This document shows, piece by piece, positions 10,230 to 16,919 of a stretch of DNA of 26,196 nucleotides. Numbering within the stretch: the first letter of the stretch is position 1; the number at the start of each line of letters is the position of its first letter. This stretch comes from a virus, in the IMG/VR virus record IMGVR_UViG_3300028394_000281, positions 1-26,196 of that record. One strand, written 5' to 3'. The notes under the pieces are model-generated. The model saw only the letters and a list, made by a program, of their open reading frames with translations. It did not search any database and was not told where the DNA came from. The position numbers were made by a program, and so were the translations under genes.

Positions 10230-12310
10230 TGGCTAGTCTTGCTGAACTTTGGGATGCCGCCCCCGCAACGGCAACACCGCAAAACCGTCAGGTTGACCGC
10301 ATGGCTATCTTGCAAGATGAGATGACCAAAGCACAGCAACGCTTGCAATCAGGCGATCCTAGAGCGCAACGGGACATCGAATCTTTGACCCGTGAAATGG
10401 GTGGCAAGGTTCAAACTGTTCAGCAAACTCAACAACCGCAACAGGCTTCTGGTCAAACATTGGCTGATCTGTGGGAATCAACCCCCGCTTCTACTGCTAC
10501 TGCCAAACAAGAACAGAAAAAATCTGAACTTCCTATGGCAGCTCAGTTTTACAACAAACTGTTAGAAGGCAAACAGGCTTTAGGTGAAAAAATTGTAGGT
10601 GCTGGCGAAGCGGGTTTGACCGCTTTATCTAGTGGCATTGCCGCCCCTGTAAGCGCCCTCGGTGGCGTTGTTGGCACATTGGCTAGTGGTAAGTACGGCA
10701 CTCAAGAAGGCATCCAAGCGGGTCAAGATATGGCCCGTAGATTGCAAGAGGGCGGCACATATCAGCCCCGCACCCAACAAGGTCAGCAATATGTGCAAGA
10801 CCTACAAAAAGCGTTTGAGGCTAGTAAGTTACCGCCCGTTGGCGTTCCTGAAGCAATGGGTTTTGCGCCATTAGCAAGCCCCGCTATGCAACAAGGCAGA
10901 GGCACGATGCAGCAATATGCAAGTGAAATTCGCCCTACTGCACCGCAACAAATGCAACAACAGTTTCAAGCCAAGGGTGGATTGCAAAGCGCTGGCGCTG
11001 CGGCTACAACTGACCAGGCAGCAGTCAATGCAATTCTTGCCAAAGTAAGCCCTGAATTGCAAAACGAAATACGGGCTACACCAATCAATCAGCTTAATAT
11101 GGCTGCGCTTGAGCGTCATGCTGAAGCTGACACATTGCCTGTGCCTGTGCGTTTAACCCGTGGTCAAGCGACACAAGACATTAACTTGCTTTCAGATGAA
11201 ATGAACATGAGGGGCAAAAACCCTGAATTGGCTAATCGTTTTAATGAGCAAAACGGCAAGTTGATTGAAAACATGAACGCTATTAGGGACAAAGCCGCCC
11301 CTGATGTTTATGGAACAAACCATATTGAAAATGCTGAAACTGTGATCAATGCTTACAAAGCACTTGATGACACTAGGACTGCTGATATTTCTGCCAAGTA
11401 CAAAGCGCTTAAAGATGCGGCTGGCGGTGACTTTCCTATTGATGGAAAACAGTTTGCAACTAATGCCGAAAAAATGTTGGGCAAAGACCTTAAAACAGAC
11501 TTTTTGCCCCCTGCTATTGCCAAACAATTAGACCGCTACAAAAATGGCGAAACAATGACGTTTGAAAACTTTGAGGCCATGAGAACTAACTTGGCAGCAG
11601 AGATGCGTAAAGCAGAGCGTTCAGGCGATGGTAACGCTAAAACTGCGTCTAGTATTGTTCGCACAGCATTAGAAGAATTGCCTTTGACTGGTGATGCAGA
11701 AGCCCTCAAGCCTTTGGCAAATGAAGCTAGAAGTGCGGCTAAAGCTAGGTTTGATATGCTGAAAAAAGACCCAGCTTATGACGCTGCGGTTAATGATGCA
11801 GTACCCGATAAGTTTATCAATAAATACATTATTGGTGGCAACAAACGTGATTTAGAGGCATTGACTGCACAACTTGGTAAAGGCTCAGAAGGCCATCAAG
11901 CCGTGTCTGCTGCTGTTGTTAACTATCTTAAAGATAAAGCTGGTGTCATAAATGATAACGGCAATTTTAGCCAAGCAGGGTATAACAAAGCGCTTAAACA
12001 ACTTGATCCTAGATTGCTAGAATTAGTTGACGGTGAGACTGCCCAACAATTACGGGCGTTAGGTAATGTTGCTAGACATACGCAAGCACAACCCCGTGGA
12101 AGCTATGTTAATCAATCCAACACATTTGTGGCGGGTGCTAAAGAAATGGCAAAGGGTGGGCTTGAGAAAGCGGGTAACGTGGCGGGATTTGGCGTTTTGC
12201 CACTTGGCACAATGACCCGTGAAGCATTGGCAAGCAGAGCCGCTGCAAAGCAAACTCAAGAATCATTGAAGCCTGGCGCTGGTACTAAACTTTCAGACTT
12301 AGGAAAATAA
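10229..12310 (+). CDS. Putative ejection/internal virion protein (gp16-like position)
   Basis: 693 residues. The N-terminus carries a short motif twice: SLAELWDAAPA at residues 3-13 and TLADLWESTPAS at 77-88, separated by a Gln-rich linker. Residues about 113-155 form an Ala/Gly-rich hydrophobic stretch (GEAGLTALSSGIAAPVSALG) that could insert in a membrane. The rest is a long helical domain (about 250-620) with segments such as KTASSIVRTALEEL, then a Gly-rich tail. Position as the third large protein after gp10-like fits P22 gp16, the ejection protein that helps DNA cross the inner membrane. The match is positional and compositional. Confidence 0.58.
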   Translation: MASLAELWDAAPATATPQNRQVDRMAILQDEMTKAQQRLQSGDPRAQRDIESLTREMGGKVQTVQQTQQPQQASGQTLADLWESTPASTATAKQEQKKSELPMAAQFYNKLLEGKQALGEKIVGAGEAGLTALSSGIAAPVSALGGVVGTLASGKYGTQEGIQAGQDMARRLQEGGTYQPRTQQGQQYVQDLQKAFEASKLPPVGVPEAMGFAPLASPAMQQGRGTMQQYASEIRPTAPQQMQQQFQAKGGLQSAGAAATTDQAAVNAILAKVSPELQNEIRATPINQLNMAALERHAEADTLPVPVRLTRGQATQDINLLSDEMNMRGKNPELANRFNEQNGKLIENMNAIRDKAAPDVYGTNHIENAETVINAYKALDDTRTADISAKYKALKDAAGGDFPIDGKQFATNAEKMLGKDLKTDFLPPAIAKQLDRYKNGETMTFENFEAMRTNLAAEMRKAERSGDGNAKTASSIVRTALEELPLTGDAEALKPLANEARSAAKARFDMLKKDPAYDAAVNDAVPDKFINKYIIGGNKRDLEALTAQLGKGSEGHQAVSAAVVNYLKDKAGVINDNGNFSQAGYNKALKQLDPRLLELVDGETAQQLRALGNVARHTQAQPRGSYVNQSNTFVAGAKEMAKGGLEKAGNVAGFGVLPLGTMTREALASRAAAKQTQESLKPGAGTKLSDLGK

Positions 12311-12311
12311 C

Positions 12312-12854
12312 ATGGCAGTCAATCTTGCACCAATTGGTAATGGTTTCCAATTTTTTACCAACACAGGCTTACCACTTAACGGTGGGTATATTTATACCTA
12401 CCAAGCGGGTTCAAGCACTCCCCTAGCCACTTACACGACTTCTGCTGGCACGATTGCCAACACTAACCCTATTCAATTGGGAACAAGCGGTCGCCCCCCA
12501 CAAGAGATTTGGTTAACTTCTGGTTACTCATACAAGTTTGTTTTAACTGATTCTGCTAACGTGCAGATTGCCACTTACGACAACCTTTATGGCATTTTAG
12601 GAACAAGCGCTAGTGTTAACCCTATACCATCGGGCGGCATCATCATGTGGTCAGGTTCTATTGGCGCTATTCCTACGGGTTATTACTTATGCAATGGTTC
12701 TAACGGTACGCCAGACTTGAGAGACAAGTTTGTAGTGGGCGCTGGTAGCACCTATGCTGTGGGCAATACAGGCGGCTTTACTGCTGCCGCCACAAGTGCG
12801 GGTGGTACTTACTTGCCGTTGTACTATTCTTTAGCATTTATCCAAAAGGCTTAA
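12312..12854 (+). CDS. Short tail fibre with tail-collar domain
   Basis: 180 residues. The N-terminal part (residues about 1-95) has LNGGYIYTYQAGSSTPLATY, NPIQLGTSGRPP and IWLTSGYSYKFVL, a beta domain like the head/tail-binding domain of podoviral tailspikes. Residues about 98-180 carry a phage tail-collar domain: IPSGGIIMWSGSIGAIPTGY, LCNGSNGTPDLRDKFVVGAG and the family-typical ending LPLYYSLAFIQKA. It closes the tail gene block immediately before the lysis genes. Likely a virion fibre. No endosialidase-like or chaperone domain is present. Confidence 0.78.
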   Translation: MAVNLAPIGNGFQFFTNTGLPLNGGYIYTYQAGSSTPLATYTTSAGTIANTNPIQLGTSGRPPQEIWLTSGYSYKFVLTDSANVQIATYDNLYGILGTSASVNPIPSGGIIMWSGSIGAIPTGYYLCNGSNGTPDLRDKFVVGAGSTYAVGNTGGFTAAATSAGGTYLPLYYSLAFIQKA

Positions 12855-12856
12855 AA

Positions 12857-13060
12857 ATGGCTGATATTGATTTGGTGCAATACGGAGTGCTTCAACAAAA
12901 AGTTGATTCAATGGAGGCCAAGATTGACAAGATGGAGGCGCAACTTGATACCCTTATTGAATTGGCAAACAAAGGTCGTGGAGGCTTTTGGATGGGCATG
13001 GTTTTTGTGTCTGCTTTATCTACAGTTTTGGGATACCTTAGCCATCAATGGTCAAAGTGA
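12857..13060 (+). CDS. Small coiled-coil / one-TM protein, XhlA-like
   Basis: 67 residues. Residues about 8-38 form a heptad-like coiled coil (VLQQKVDSMEAKIDKMEAQL), followed by GRGG and one hydrophobic segment (FWMGMVFVSALSTVLGYL, about residues 44-61) with a short polar tail. This architecture resembles haemolysin XhlA-type proteins, which sit in phage lysis cassettes and act with a holin. Its place before a holin and endolysin supports a membrane or lysis role. It starts 3 bases after the fibre gene stop, so is probably coupled. It could instead be a holin regulator. Confidence 0.6.
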   Translation: MADIDLVQYGVLQQKVDSMEAKIDKMEAQLDTLIELANKGRGGFWMGMVFVSALSTVLGYLSHQWSK

Positions 13061-13064
13061 ATGA

Positions 13065-13352
13065 ATGAGATGGCTCATTGCTCTTGTTCTGACCCTCTCG
13101 ATTCAATCTACTAGCAAAGATTTATGTAGTGTTCGTGAGTTTTACTCTATTGCATGGGGTATTCACGATCCAACTGAGAGACACAAACTGATGGCTGAGT
13201 GGCTTACAAAACATCAACAATTATGCAAAAGTACCGATTTTATTGTTATTTGGAACAATATGAGTGAATGGGCGGGAAACTCTGACAGTCACCAGTTAAG
13301 AGCATTGGTTATTCATGGGTACAAGGAAGCGCTTGAAAGGGAAAAGAAATGA
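13065..13352 (+). CDS. Small exported protein in lysis cassette
   Basis: 95 residues. The N-terminus (MRWLIALVLTLSIQSTS) is a short basic-hydrophobic signal-like segment; there is no clear lipobox. The mature part is helical and charged (VREFYSIAWGIHDPTERHKL; FIVIWNNMSEWAG; GYKEALEREKK) with Cys at about 22 and 55, which could form a disulphide in the periplasm. It begins 4 bases after the previous stop, and its own stop overlaps the next ATG as ATGA. I do not recognise it as Rz or Rz1. A periplasmic lysis accessory role is possible but unproven. Confidence 0.6.
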   Translation: MRWLIALVLTLSIQSTSKDLCSVREFYSIAWGIHDPTERHKLMAEWLTKHQQLCKSTDFIVIWNNMSEWAGNSDSHQLRALVIHGYKEALEREKK

Positions 13353-13609
13353 AACAAGATCAAGACGTAGTAAGTAAACTGACGTACTCTGTTACTTTAA
13401 TGGTGGCTTCTACTCTTTGCCTGTCGGTATTAGGTATGGTTGCAGCTTTTCTTTTAGGTTTGTGGGCTAAAGAAGTTGATAACGCAGAAATCTTTTCTAT
13501 GTTGCACCCTGCTTTTCAAACCATCATTGGCGGTTTTATTGGCCTCTTGGCGGGTGTCAAATTAGGTCAAGGCGACTCGCACCATAAATGTAGACATTGT
13601 GAGGACTAA
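13349..13609 (+). CDS. Two-TM membrane protein, putative holin
   Basis: 86 residues with an ATGA overlap to the gene before. Two hydrophobic helices are visible: about residues 14-39 (TLMVASTLCLSVLGMVAAFL) and about 55-73 (FQTIIGGFIGLLAGVKLG), joined by an acidic loop, with a His/Cys-rich tail (HHKCRHCED). Two-TM proteins of this size next to endolysin genes are often class II holins or holin antagonists. The gene after it encodes a stronger holin candidate, so this may be the partner. The C-terminal H/C cluster could bind metal. Confidence 0.6.
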   Translation: MKQDQDVVSKLTYSVTLMVASTLCLSVLGMVAAFLLGLWAKEVDNAEIFSMLHPAFQTIIGGFIGLLAGVKLGQGDSHHKCRHCED

Positions 13610-13611
13610 TC

Positions 13612-14106
13612 ATGTTTGAAATGTTATCGGGCGGTTTGTTAGGTTCTATCTTTGGCGGCATCTTTAGGATGGCCCCTGAAGTGCTGAAGTGGTTAGATAA
13701 AAAGAATGAGCGCCAGCACGAACTAAATATGTTCAAGTTCCAATGCGATTTGGAAGCCCAACGTGGTCAGCAAAAGTTAGCTGAGATTGGCGCACAACGT
13801 GAAGCCGCAATCGATGTAGGCGTAATGGATGCCTTTAACAACGCCATTACACAGCAAGCAGAGATGGTTAAAGCAGCGGGTGGATGGGTAGCCTCACTTT
13901 CTGCTTCTGTGCGTCCTGTGGTCACTTATTGGGTTCTTTTTGTTTGGTCATTTATCCATGTTTGGTTTGCATGGAACGCTTGGTTAGCAGGTGCGCCAGC
14001 TACTGAAGTCTTCAAAACTATGATGACTCCAGACTTTTCTGCTTTGCTATCAGGAACAATTAACTACTGGTTTCTTGATAGAACTTTGTCTAAGCGTGGA
14101 ATATGA
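13612..14106 (+). CDS. GTA-type three-TM holin-like protein
   Basis: 164 residues, matching the layout of the 3TM holin family known from gene transfer agents: an N-terminal amphipathic segment (GGLLGSIFGGIFRMAPEVL), a charged coiled-coil middle (residues about 29-80), then membrane helices after the diagnostic SLSASVRPVVTYWVLFVWSF and a C-terminal INYWFLDRTLSKRG. Proteins of this family permeabilise the inner membrane so that the endolysin can reach the cell wall. The stop overlaps the endolysin ATG by 4 bases, a strong sign that they work together. Confidence 0.75.
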   Translation: MFEMLSGGLLGSIFGGIFRMAPEVLKWLDKKNERQHELNMFKFQCDLEAQRGQQKLAEIGAQREAAIDVGVMDAFNNAITQQAEMVKAAGGWVASLSASVRPVVTYWVLFVWSFIHVWFAWNAWLAGAPATEVFKTMMTPDFSALLSGTINYWFLDRTLSKRGI

Positions 14107-14546
14107 ACTTAGAACTGGCAGCATCCCTTTGTCGCCAGTTTGAGGGGTTTAGGTCTAAGCCTTACCTATGCCCTGCGGGTGTTCCTACCATTGGTTATGG
14201 ATCAACCTATTATTCTGATGGGCGTAAAGTAACCCTTGAAGATAGTCCCATTAGTGAAAAAGACGCTAGTGCATTACTAAGGCACGAATTGGAACACACC
14301 TATTTACCAGGCGTGCTAAGAAACTGTCCCATTCTTGCAACAGATGAAAAAAAATGTAACGCCATTGTGGACTTTGTTTACAACCTTGGAATTGGTCGTT
14401 TGCAAACGTCTACGCTTAAACGAAAAATTAATTCTCAAGAGTGGGAAGCGGCTCAAGAACAACTAATGTTGTGGACTAAAGGTGGCGGCAAAGTCTTGCC
14501 TGGCTTGCTCAAACGCAGACAAGCCGAGTGTTCCTTGTTAAATTAA
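14103..14546 (+). CDS. Endolysin, lysozyme of GH24 (T4/phage 21 type)
   Basis: 147 residues. The active-site block FEGFRSKPYLCPAGVPTIGY places Glu14, Cys23 and Thr29 at the spacing E-8-x-5-T of T4-type muramidases, where the middle residue is usually Asp; a Cys is a known variant in R21-like endolysins. Further family features are NAIVDFVYNLG, a leucine-rich lobe and the closing GLLKRRQAECSLL. The enzyme cleaves the N-acetylmuramic acid-N-acetylglucosamine bond of peptidoglycan. There is no N-terminal signal or SAR segment, so release should depend on the holin just upstream. It is followed by a short AT-rich gap. Confidence 0.9.
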   Translation: MNLELAASLCRQFEGFRSKPYLCPAGVPTIGYGSTYYSDGRKVTLEDSPISEKDASALLRHELEHTYLPGVLRNCPILATDEKKCNAIVDFVYNLGIGRLQTSTLKRKINSQEWEAAQEQLMLWTKGGGKVLPGLLKRRQAECSLLN

Positions 14547-14569
14547 ATTGTAATAAATACTATATAAGG
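14535..14569 (+). promoter_or_regulatory. Weak candidate promoter with RBS before 14577 gene
   Basis: TTGTTA (14535-14540) lies 17 bases before TACTAT (14558-14563), with an overlapping TATATA at 14561-14566 and AAGG at 14566-14569 before the ATG. This AT-rich stretch is the only gap over 25 bases in this part of the plus strand. Confidence 0.3.
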
Positions 14570-14576
14570 TGTTGAA

Positions 14577-14951
14577 ATGGCTAACATTCCTACACCACAA
14601 GATGCGGCATTGTTTGCACAAAATGTAAAAAAATGGCAACAAGTGCTAAGTCTTGGTGATTGGCGTATTGAAAAAGGCATCAAACCAGCTAAAGCTGCTA
14701 TGGCTTCTGTTGAGTTTACGCCTACTGCAAGACTTGCTGTTTATCGTCTGGGTGATTTTGGCGCTGAAAAGATAACGCCTGAATCATTAGACAGAACGGC
14801 ATTACATGAGTTACTTCACATCTTTTTGCATGATTTGATGTCTGTAGCTACAGACCCTAAATCGTCAGATGAAGACATAGAAATGCAAGAGCATCGGGTC
14901 ATCAATCTGTTAGAAAACTTGTTATCTAAGGATTCTCATGGTATCGACTAA
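14577..14951 (+). CDS. HExxH putative zinc metalloprotease-like protein
   Basis: 124 residues. A HELLH motif at residues 77-81, with a further His at 85 and a downstream MQEHRVINLLENLL helix, is the HExxH signature of zinc-dependent peptidases; the ligand further on may be the Glu or His of QEHR. The N-terminal half (VKKWQQVLSLGDWRIEKGI) carries predicted strands, as expected for a small SprT- or minigluzincin-like fold. No signal peptide, so cytoplasmic. The stop overlaps the following HTH-phosphoesterase by 14 bases. The substrate is unknown; virion maturation or host-protein cleavage are both possible. Confidence 0.65.
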   Translation: MANIPTPQDAALFAQNVKKWQQVLSLGDWRIEKGIKPAKAAMASVEFTPTARLAVYRLGDFGAEKITPESLDRTALHELLHIFLHDLMSVATDPKSSDEDIEMQEHRVINLLENLLSKDSHGID

Positions 14952-15930
14952 TGGTCTCAATTCATGTACGGATGAGCAATTCATAACTTTGTGGGACACG
15001 CATCGATCTGTTACAAAAGTAGCAAAAATTCTGGGCATCACGGAAAGAGCAGTTAATTACCGCAGACGAAACATGGAAGAAACCCACAAGCTCAATTTAC
15101 CAGCAAGTGATTCAAGAAGTGCTAAATATGATTCCAACAGACCAAAATCTTTTTCTCCGTTAAAACAAATAAACCTTGGCATATTAGACGGAACAGTTAT
15201 TGTGTTCTCAGATGCTCACTTTATACCTGGGCAACGTACAACAGCCTTTAAAGGGCTTCTATGGGCTATAGAACAGTTTAAACCCAAGGCGGTGATATGT
15301 AACGGGGATGCTTTTGATGGTGCGTCTATAAGTCGCCATGACGTTACTGACCAACCACAAACTTCCGTCATTCAAGAATTAAAAGCCTGTCAAGGTGCAT
15401 TAGGCGAAATTGAGGAAATTGCTAAAGCAGCCAGACACAATGTAAAGCTACTGTTTACATGGGGTAATCACGACATTCGCTTTGGCAATCGTTTGGCTCA
15501 ACACGCACCACAGTTTAAGGATGTTGTTGGGTTTAAGTTGACAGACCATATCCCAGATTGGGACTTTTGTTGGGCGGTATGGCCTACTGAGCAATGTATT
15601 ATCAAGCACCGTTACAAGGGTGGTGTTCATGCTACTCACAACAATACTGTCAATGCGGGTGTGTCAATTGTTACTGGGCACTTGCACTCTTTAAAAGTCA
15701 CTCCGTTTAGTGATTTTAATGGCGTGAGATTTGGCTGTGATACAGGAACATTGGCTGAGACTGATGGCCCTCAGTTTACTTACGCTGAAATTAACCCAGG
15801 CAATCACAGATCAGGGTTTGCGGTGTTAAACTTCTTCAATGGTCAGCTTTTATGGCCTGAACTCGTCCATAAATTTGATGAGGACATGATCCAGTTCAGA
15901 GGCGAAGTAATTGATGTGGGGGCATTTTGA
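14938..15930 (+). CDS. HTH-metallophosphoesterase fusion protein
   Basis: 330 residues, with AAGGA 6 bases before the ATG, and overlapping the previous gene by 14 bases. Residues about 11-47 form a helix-turn-helix (VTKVAKILGITERAVNYRRR). From residue 84 a calcineurin-like metallophosphoesterase follows with all five blocks: D92-x-H94 (FSDAH), GD with D124 (CNGDAFDG), GNHD with N177/H178 (TWGNHDIRFG), HATHNN (H231, H234) and GHLH (H248, H250). The catalytic metals should therefore be fully coordinated. This family cleaves phosphomonoesters or phosphodiesters, including nucleic acid ends. The N-terminal HTH suggests DNA targeting. Substrate unknown. Confidence 0.82.
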   Translation: MVSTNGLNSCTDEQFITLWDTHRSVTKVAKILGITERAVNYRRRNMEETHKLNLPASDSRSAKYDSNRPKSFSPLKQINLGILDGTVIVFSDAHFIPGQRTTAFKGLLWAIEQFKPKAVICNGDAFDGASISRHDVTDQPQTSVIQELKACQGALGEIEEIAKAARHNVKLLFTWGNHDIRFGNRLAQHAPQFKDVVGFKLTDHIPDWDFCWAVWPTEQCIIKHRYKGGVHATHNNTVNAGVSIVTGHLHSLKVTPFSDFNGVRFGCDTGTLAETDGPQFTYAEINPGNHRSGFAVLNFFNGQLLWPELVHKFDEDMIQFRGEVIDVGAF

Positions 15931-16070
15931 GCGCTTGGTTAATTATTCTCACGGGAACAATTTACGCATACATTGCGGTTGAGCAAACCATCATTGGCAA
16001 TCCGTATATGGCAATGGTATATATCGGATATGCGTTCTCTAATGTGGGGCTTTACTTGTTAGCAAAGTAA
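15927..16070 (+). CDS. 47-residue membrane protein, TTG start
   Basis: Starts at TTG 15927, overlapping the phosphoesterase stop as TTGA, with a GGGGG ribosome site at 15918-15922. The protein reads SAWLIILTGTIYAYIAVEQ in its first part and YIGYAFSNVGLYLLAK at its end: two hydrophobic segments around a polar NPYM turn. Such tiny two-helix proteins recur in environmental phages, usually without a known function. There is no other start in the frame. The last codons lie inside a strong hairpin. It could be a lysis or membrane-targeting accessory. Confidence 0.7.
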   Translation: MSAWLIILTGTIYAYIAVEQTIIGNPYMAMVYIGYAFSNVGLYLLAK

Positions 16071-16075
16071 GCCCC
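16046..16075. terminator. Hairpin between convergent operons
   Basis: GGGGCTT, a bulged T, and ACTT at 16046-16057 pair with AAGTAAGCCCC at 16065-16075 around a 7-base loop, giving an 11-bp stem. It spans the stop codon of the small membrane gene and sits 15 bases before the last stop of the minus-strand operon. No long U-tract follows on either strand, so it may act as a weak bidirectional terminator or as a barrier against 3' exonucleases. Confidence 0.5.
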
Positions 16076-16090
16076 TCTGTATCTTATAAG

Positions 16091-16279
16091 CTACTCTGTA
16101 GATTCTTCTTCTTCAGAGTCATCCTCAGATAAGTCAATTGCTTCATAGTCAACTGCCCATCCATGTTCTTCTTGAAATGCAATAAATTCCTGAATGATTT
16201 GGATTTTCTCAAAGTCGTGTGACTCAACTGTAACTTTCTCATCGTCAATCCAGCTAATATCAATAACTAATTTATACAT
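16091..16279 (-). CDS. Small acidic hypothetical protein
   Basis: 62 residues from the ATG at 16279, chosen because AGGAG lies 6 bases upstream (CTCCT at 16286-16290 on the plus strand); the longer frame lacks such a site. It begins MYKLVIDISWIDDEKVTVES, a beta-rich start, passes through a helix IIQEFIAFQEEHG and ends with a very acidic tail (DLSEDDSEEEESTE). The strong acidity is a trait of DNA-mimic or host-factor-binding phage proteins, but nothing more specific can be said. It is the last gene of the leftward operon. Confidence 0.6.
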   Translation of the reverse strand: MYKLVIDISWIDDEKVTVESHDFEKIQIIQEFIAFQEEHGWAVDYEAIDLSEDDSEEEESTE

Positions 16280-16293
16280 GATGTTCTCCTGAC

Positions 16294-16315
16294 GCAACGG
16301 ATTGTTGCAATGCAA
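16294..16315. repeat. Overlapping inverted repeats before acidic gene
   Basis: GCAAC-GGATT-GTTGC (16294-16308) overlaps TTGCA-A-TGCAA (16305-16315). They lie upstream of the ribosome site of the acidic protein on the minus strand and could form alternative hairpins in the leader, or bind a regulator. Function not known. Confidence 0.35.
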
Positions 16316-16350
16316 TATTAAATTGTGATTGTGTCTAAAAAACGAAATGG

Positions 16351-16539
16351 CTAAATTGTGCTTACTTGATTTTGCCGTAAGTGTTTACCCGTAGTTCTGG
16401 CAATCCAACAAGTTTGGCAAATCCATTTGTGACCCATGTCAATCCCGCCCTCTGGTGGTTTGTCTTGGTCGCATTTGTTGCAGCATTTGTATTGGTGAAC
16501 TGGTTGGTTAAAATTTAAACCGAGTGGATACAGCGCCAT
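16351..16539 (-). CDS. Small four-cysteine zinc-ribbon protein
   Basis: 62 residues. Two CxxC knuckles are visible, C20-N-K-C23 and C41-Q-T-C44, separated by a short DKPPEGGIDMGHKWI loop, which is a classic zinc-ribbon pattern; Cys19 is extra. The start overlaps the end of the upstream winged-helix gene by 25 bases, with an AAAGAGA ribosome site inside that gene. The C-terminus is basic (GKHLRQNQ). Zinc ribbons of this kind bind nucleic acid or protein. The downstream target is unknown. Confidence 0.65.
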   Translation of the reverse strand: MALYPLGLNFNQPVHQYKCCNKCDQDKPPEGGIDMGHKWICQTCWIARTTGKHLRQNQVSTI

Positions 16540-16841
16540 TCTCTTTCATTCCTTTGTGAGTTTGATTTGACCGTGTTACCAGTCAATTCTATTAAACCAA
16601 GCACTTTCATTTCGTTTAAGCGCCTAGCCACTTGATTTGGGTCTAGCATTGTCATAGCTGAAATGCCATCTTTTCCCAACGGCCCATAAAATTTGAGGCA
16701 CTCAAGAATAACTTGGTGGTGTTGTGGGGCAACGTCTTTAATTAAGTCTGCTGCCTCAAACGATGTAAGAGGATCATTTGCCCTGACTCTTGGAAAGTCG
16801 GGTATGGAAAAAATTTGTTTAAATGCGTCTTTATAGTCCAT
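16515..16841 (-). CDS. Winged-helix DNA-binding-like protein
   Basis: 108 residues with AAGGAG before the ATG. It contains the block RANDPLTSFEAADLIKDVAP, then HHQVILECLKFYGPLGKDGI and a VARRLNEMKVLGLIEL recognition-wing pattern, followed by basic SNSQRNEREWRC. This layout (DP.TS..AA, QH..IL..L, V.RRL.EL...G.I) is a recurrent phage winged-helix family in early operons. Likely a transcription or replication accessory factor that binds DNA. It is separated by about 80 bases from the SSB-tip gene upstream, a gap where I see no gene. Confidence 0.65.
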   Translation of the reverse strand: MDYKDAFKQIFSIPDFPRVRANDPLTSFEAADLIKDVAPQHHQVILECLKFYGPLGKDGISAMTMLDPNQVARRLNEMKVLGLIELTGNTVKSNSQRNEREWRCIHSV

Positions 16842-16919
16842 GATTACTCCTTGTTGGTGGGGGTACTAACTGCTCGTCCGCAAGCCTAAAAAGCCTTTGC
16901 ACAGCTTTCCCCCCGTTAT

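Noticed and set aside
12312-12854. A diversity-generating retroelement target in the fibre gene
   Set aside because: No reverse transcriptase, template repeat or duplicated 3' end of the collar gene is visible in the window.
12867-13064. 65-residue frame inside the XhlA-like gene
   Set aside because: It is a shifted reading of the coiled-coil/TM gene, Trp- and Arg-rich, and starts without a ribosome site.
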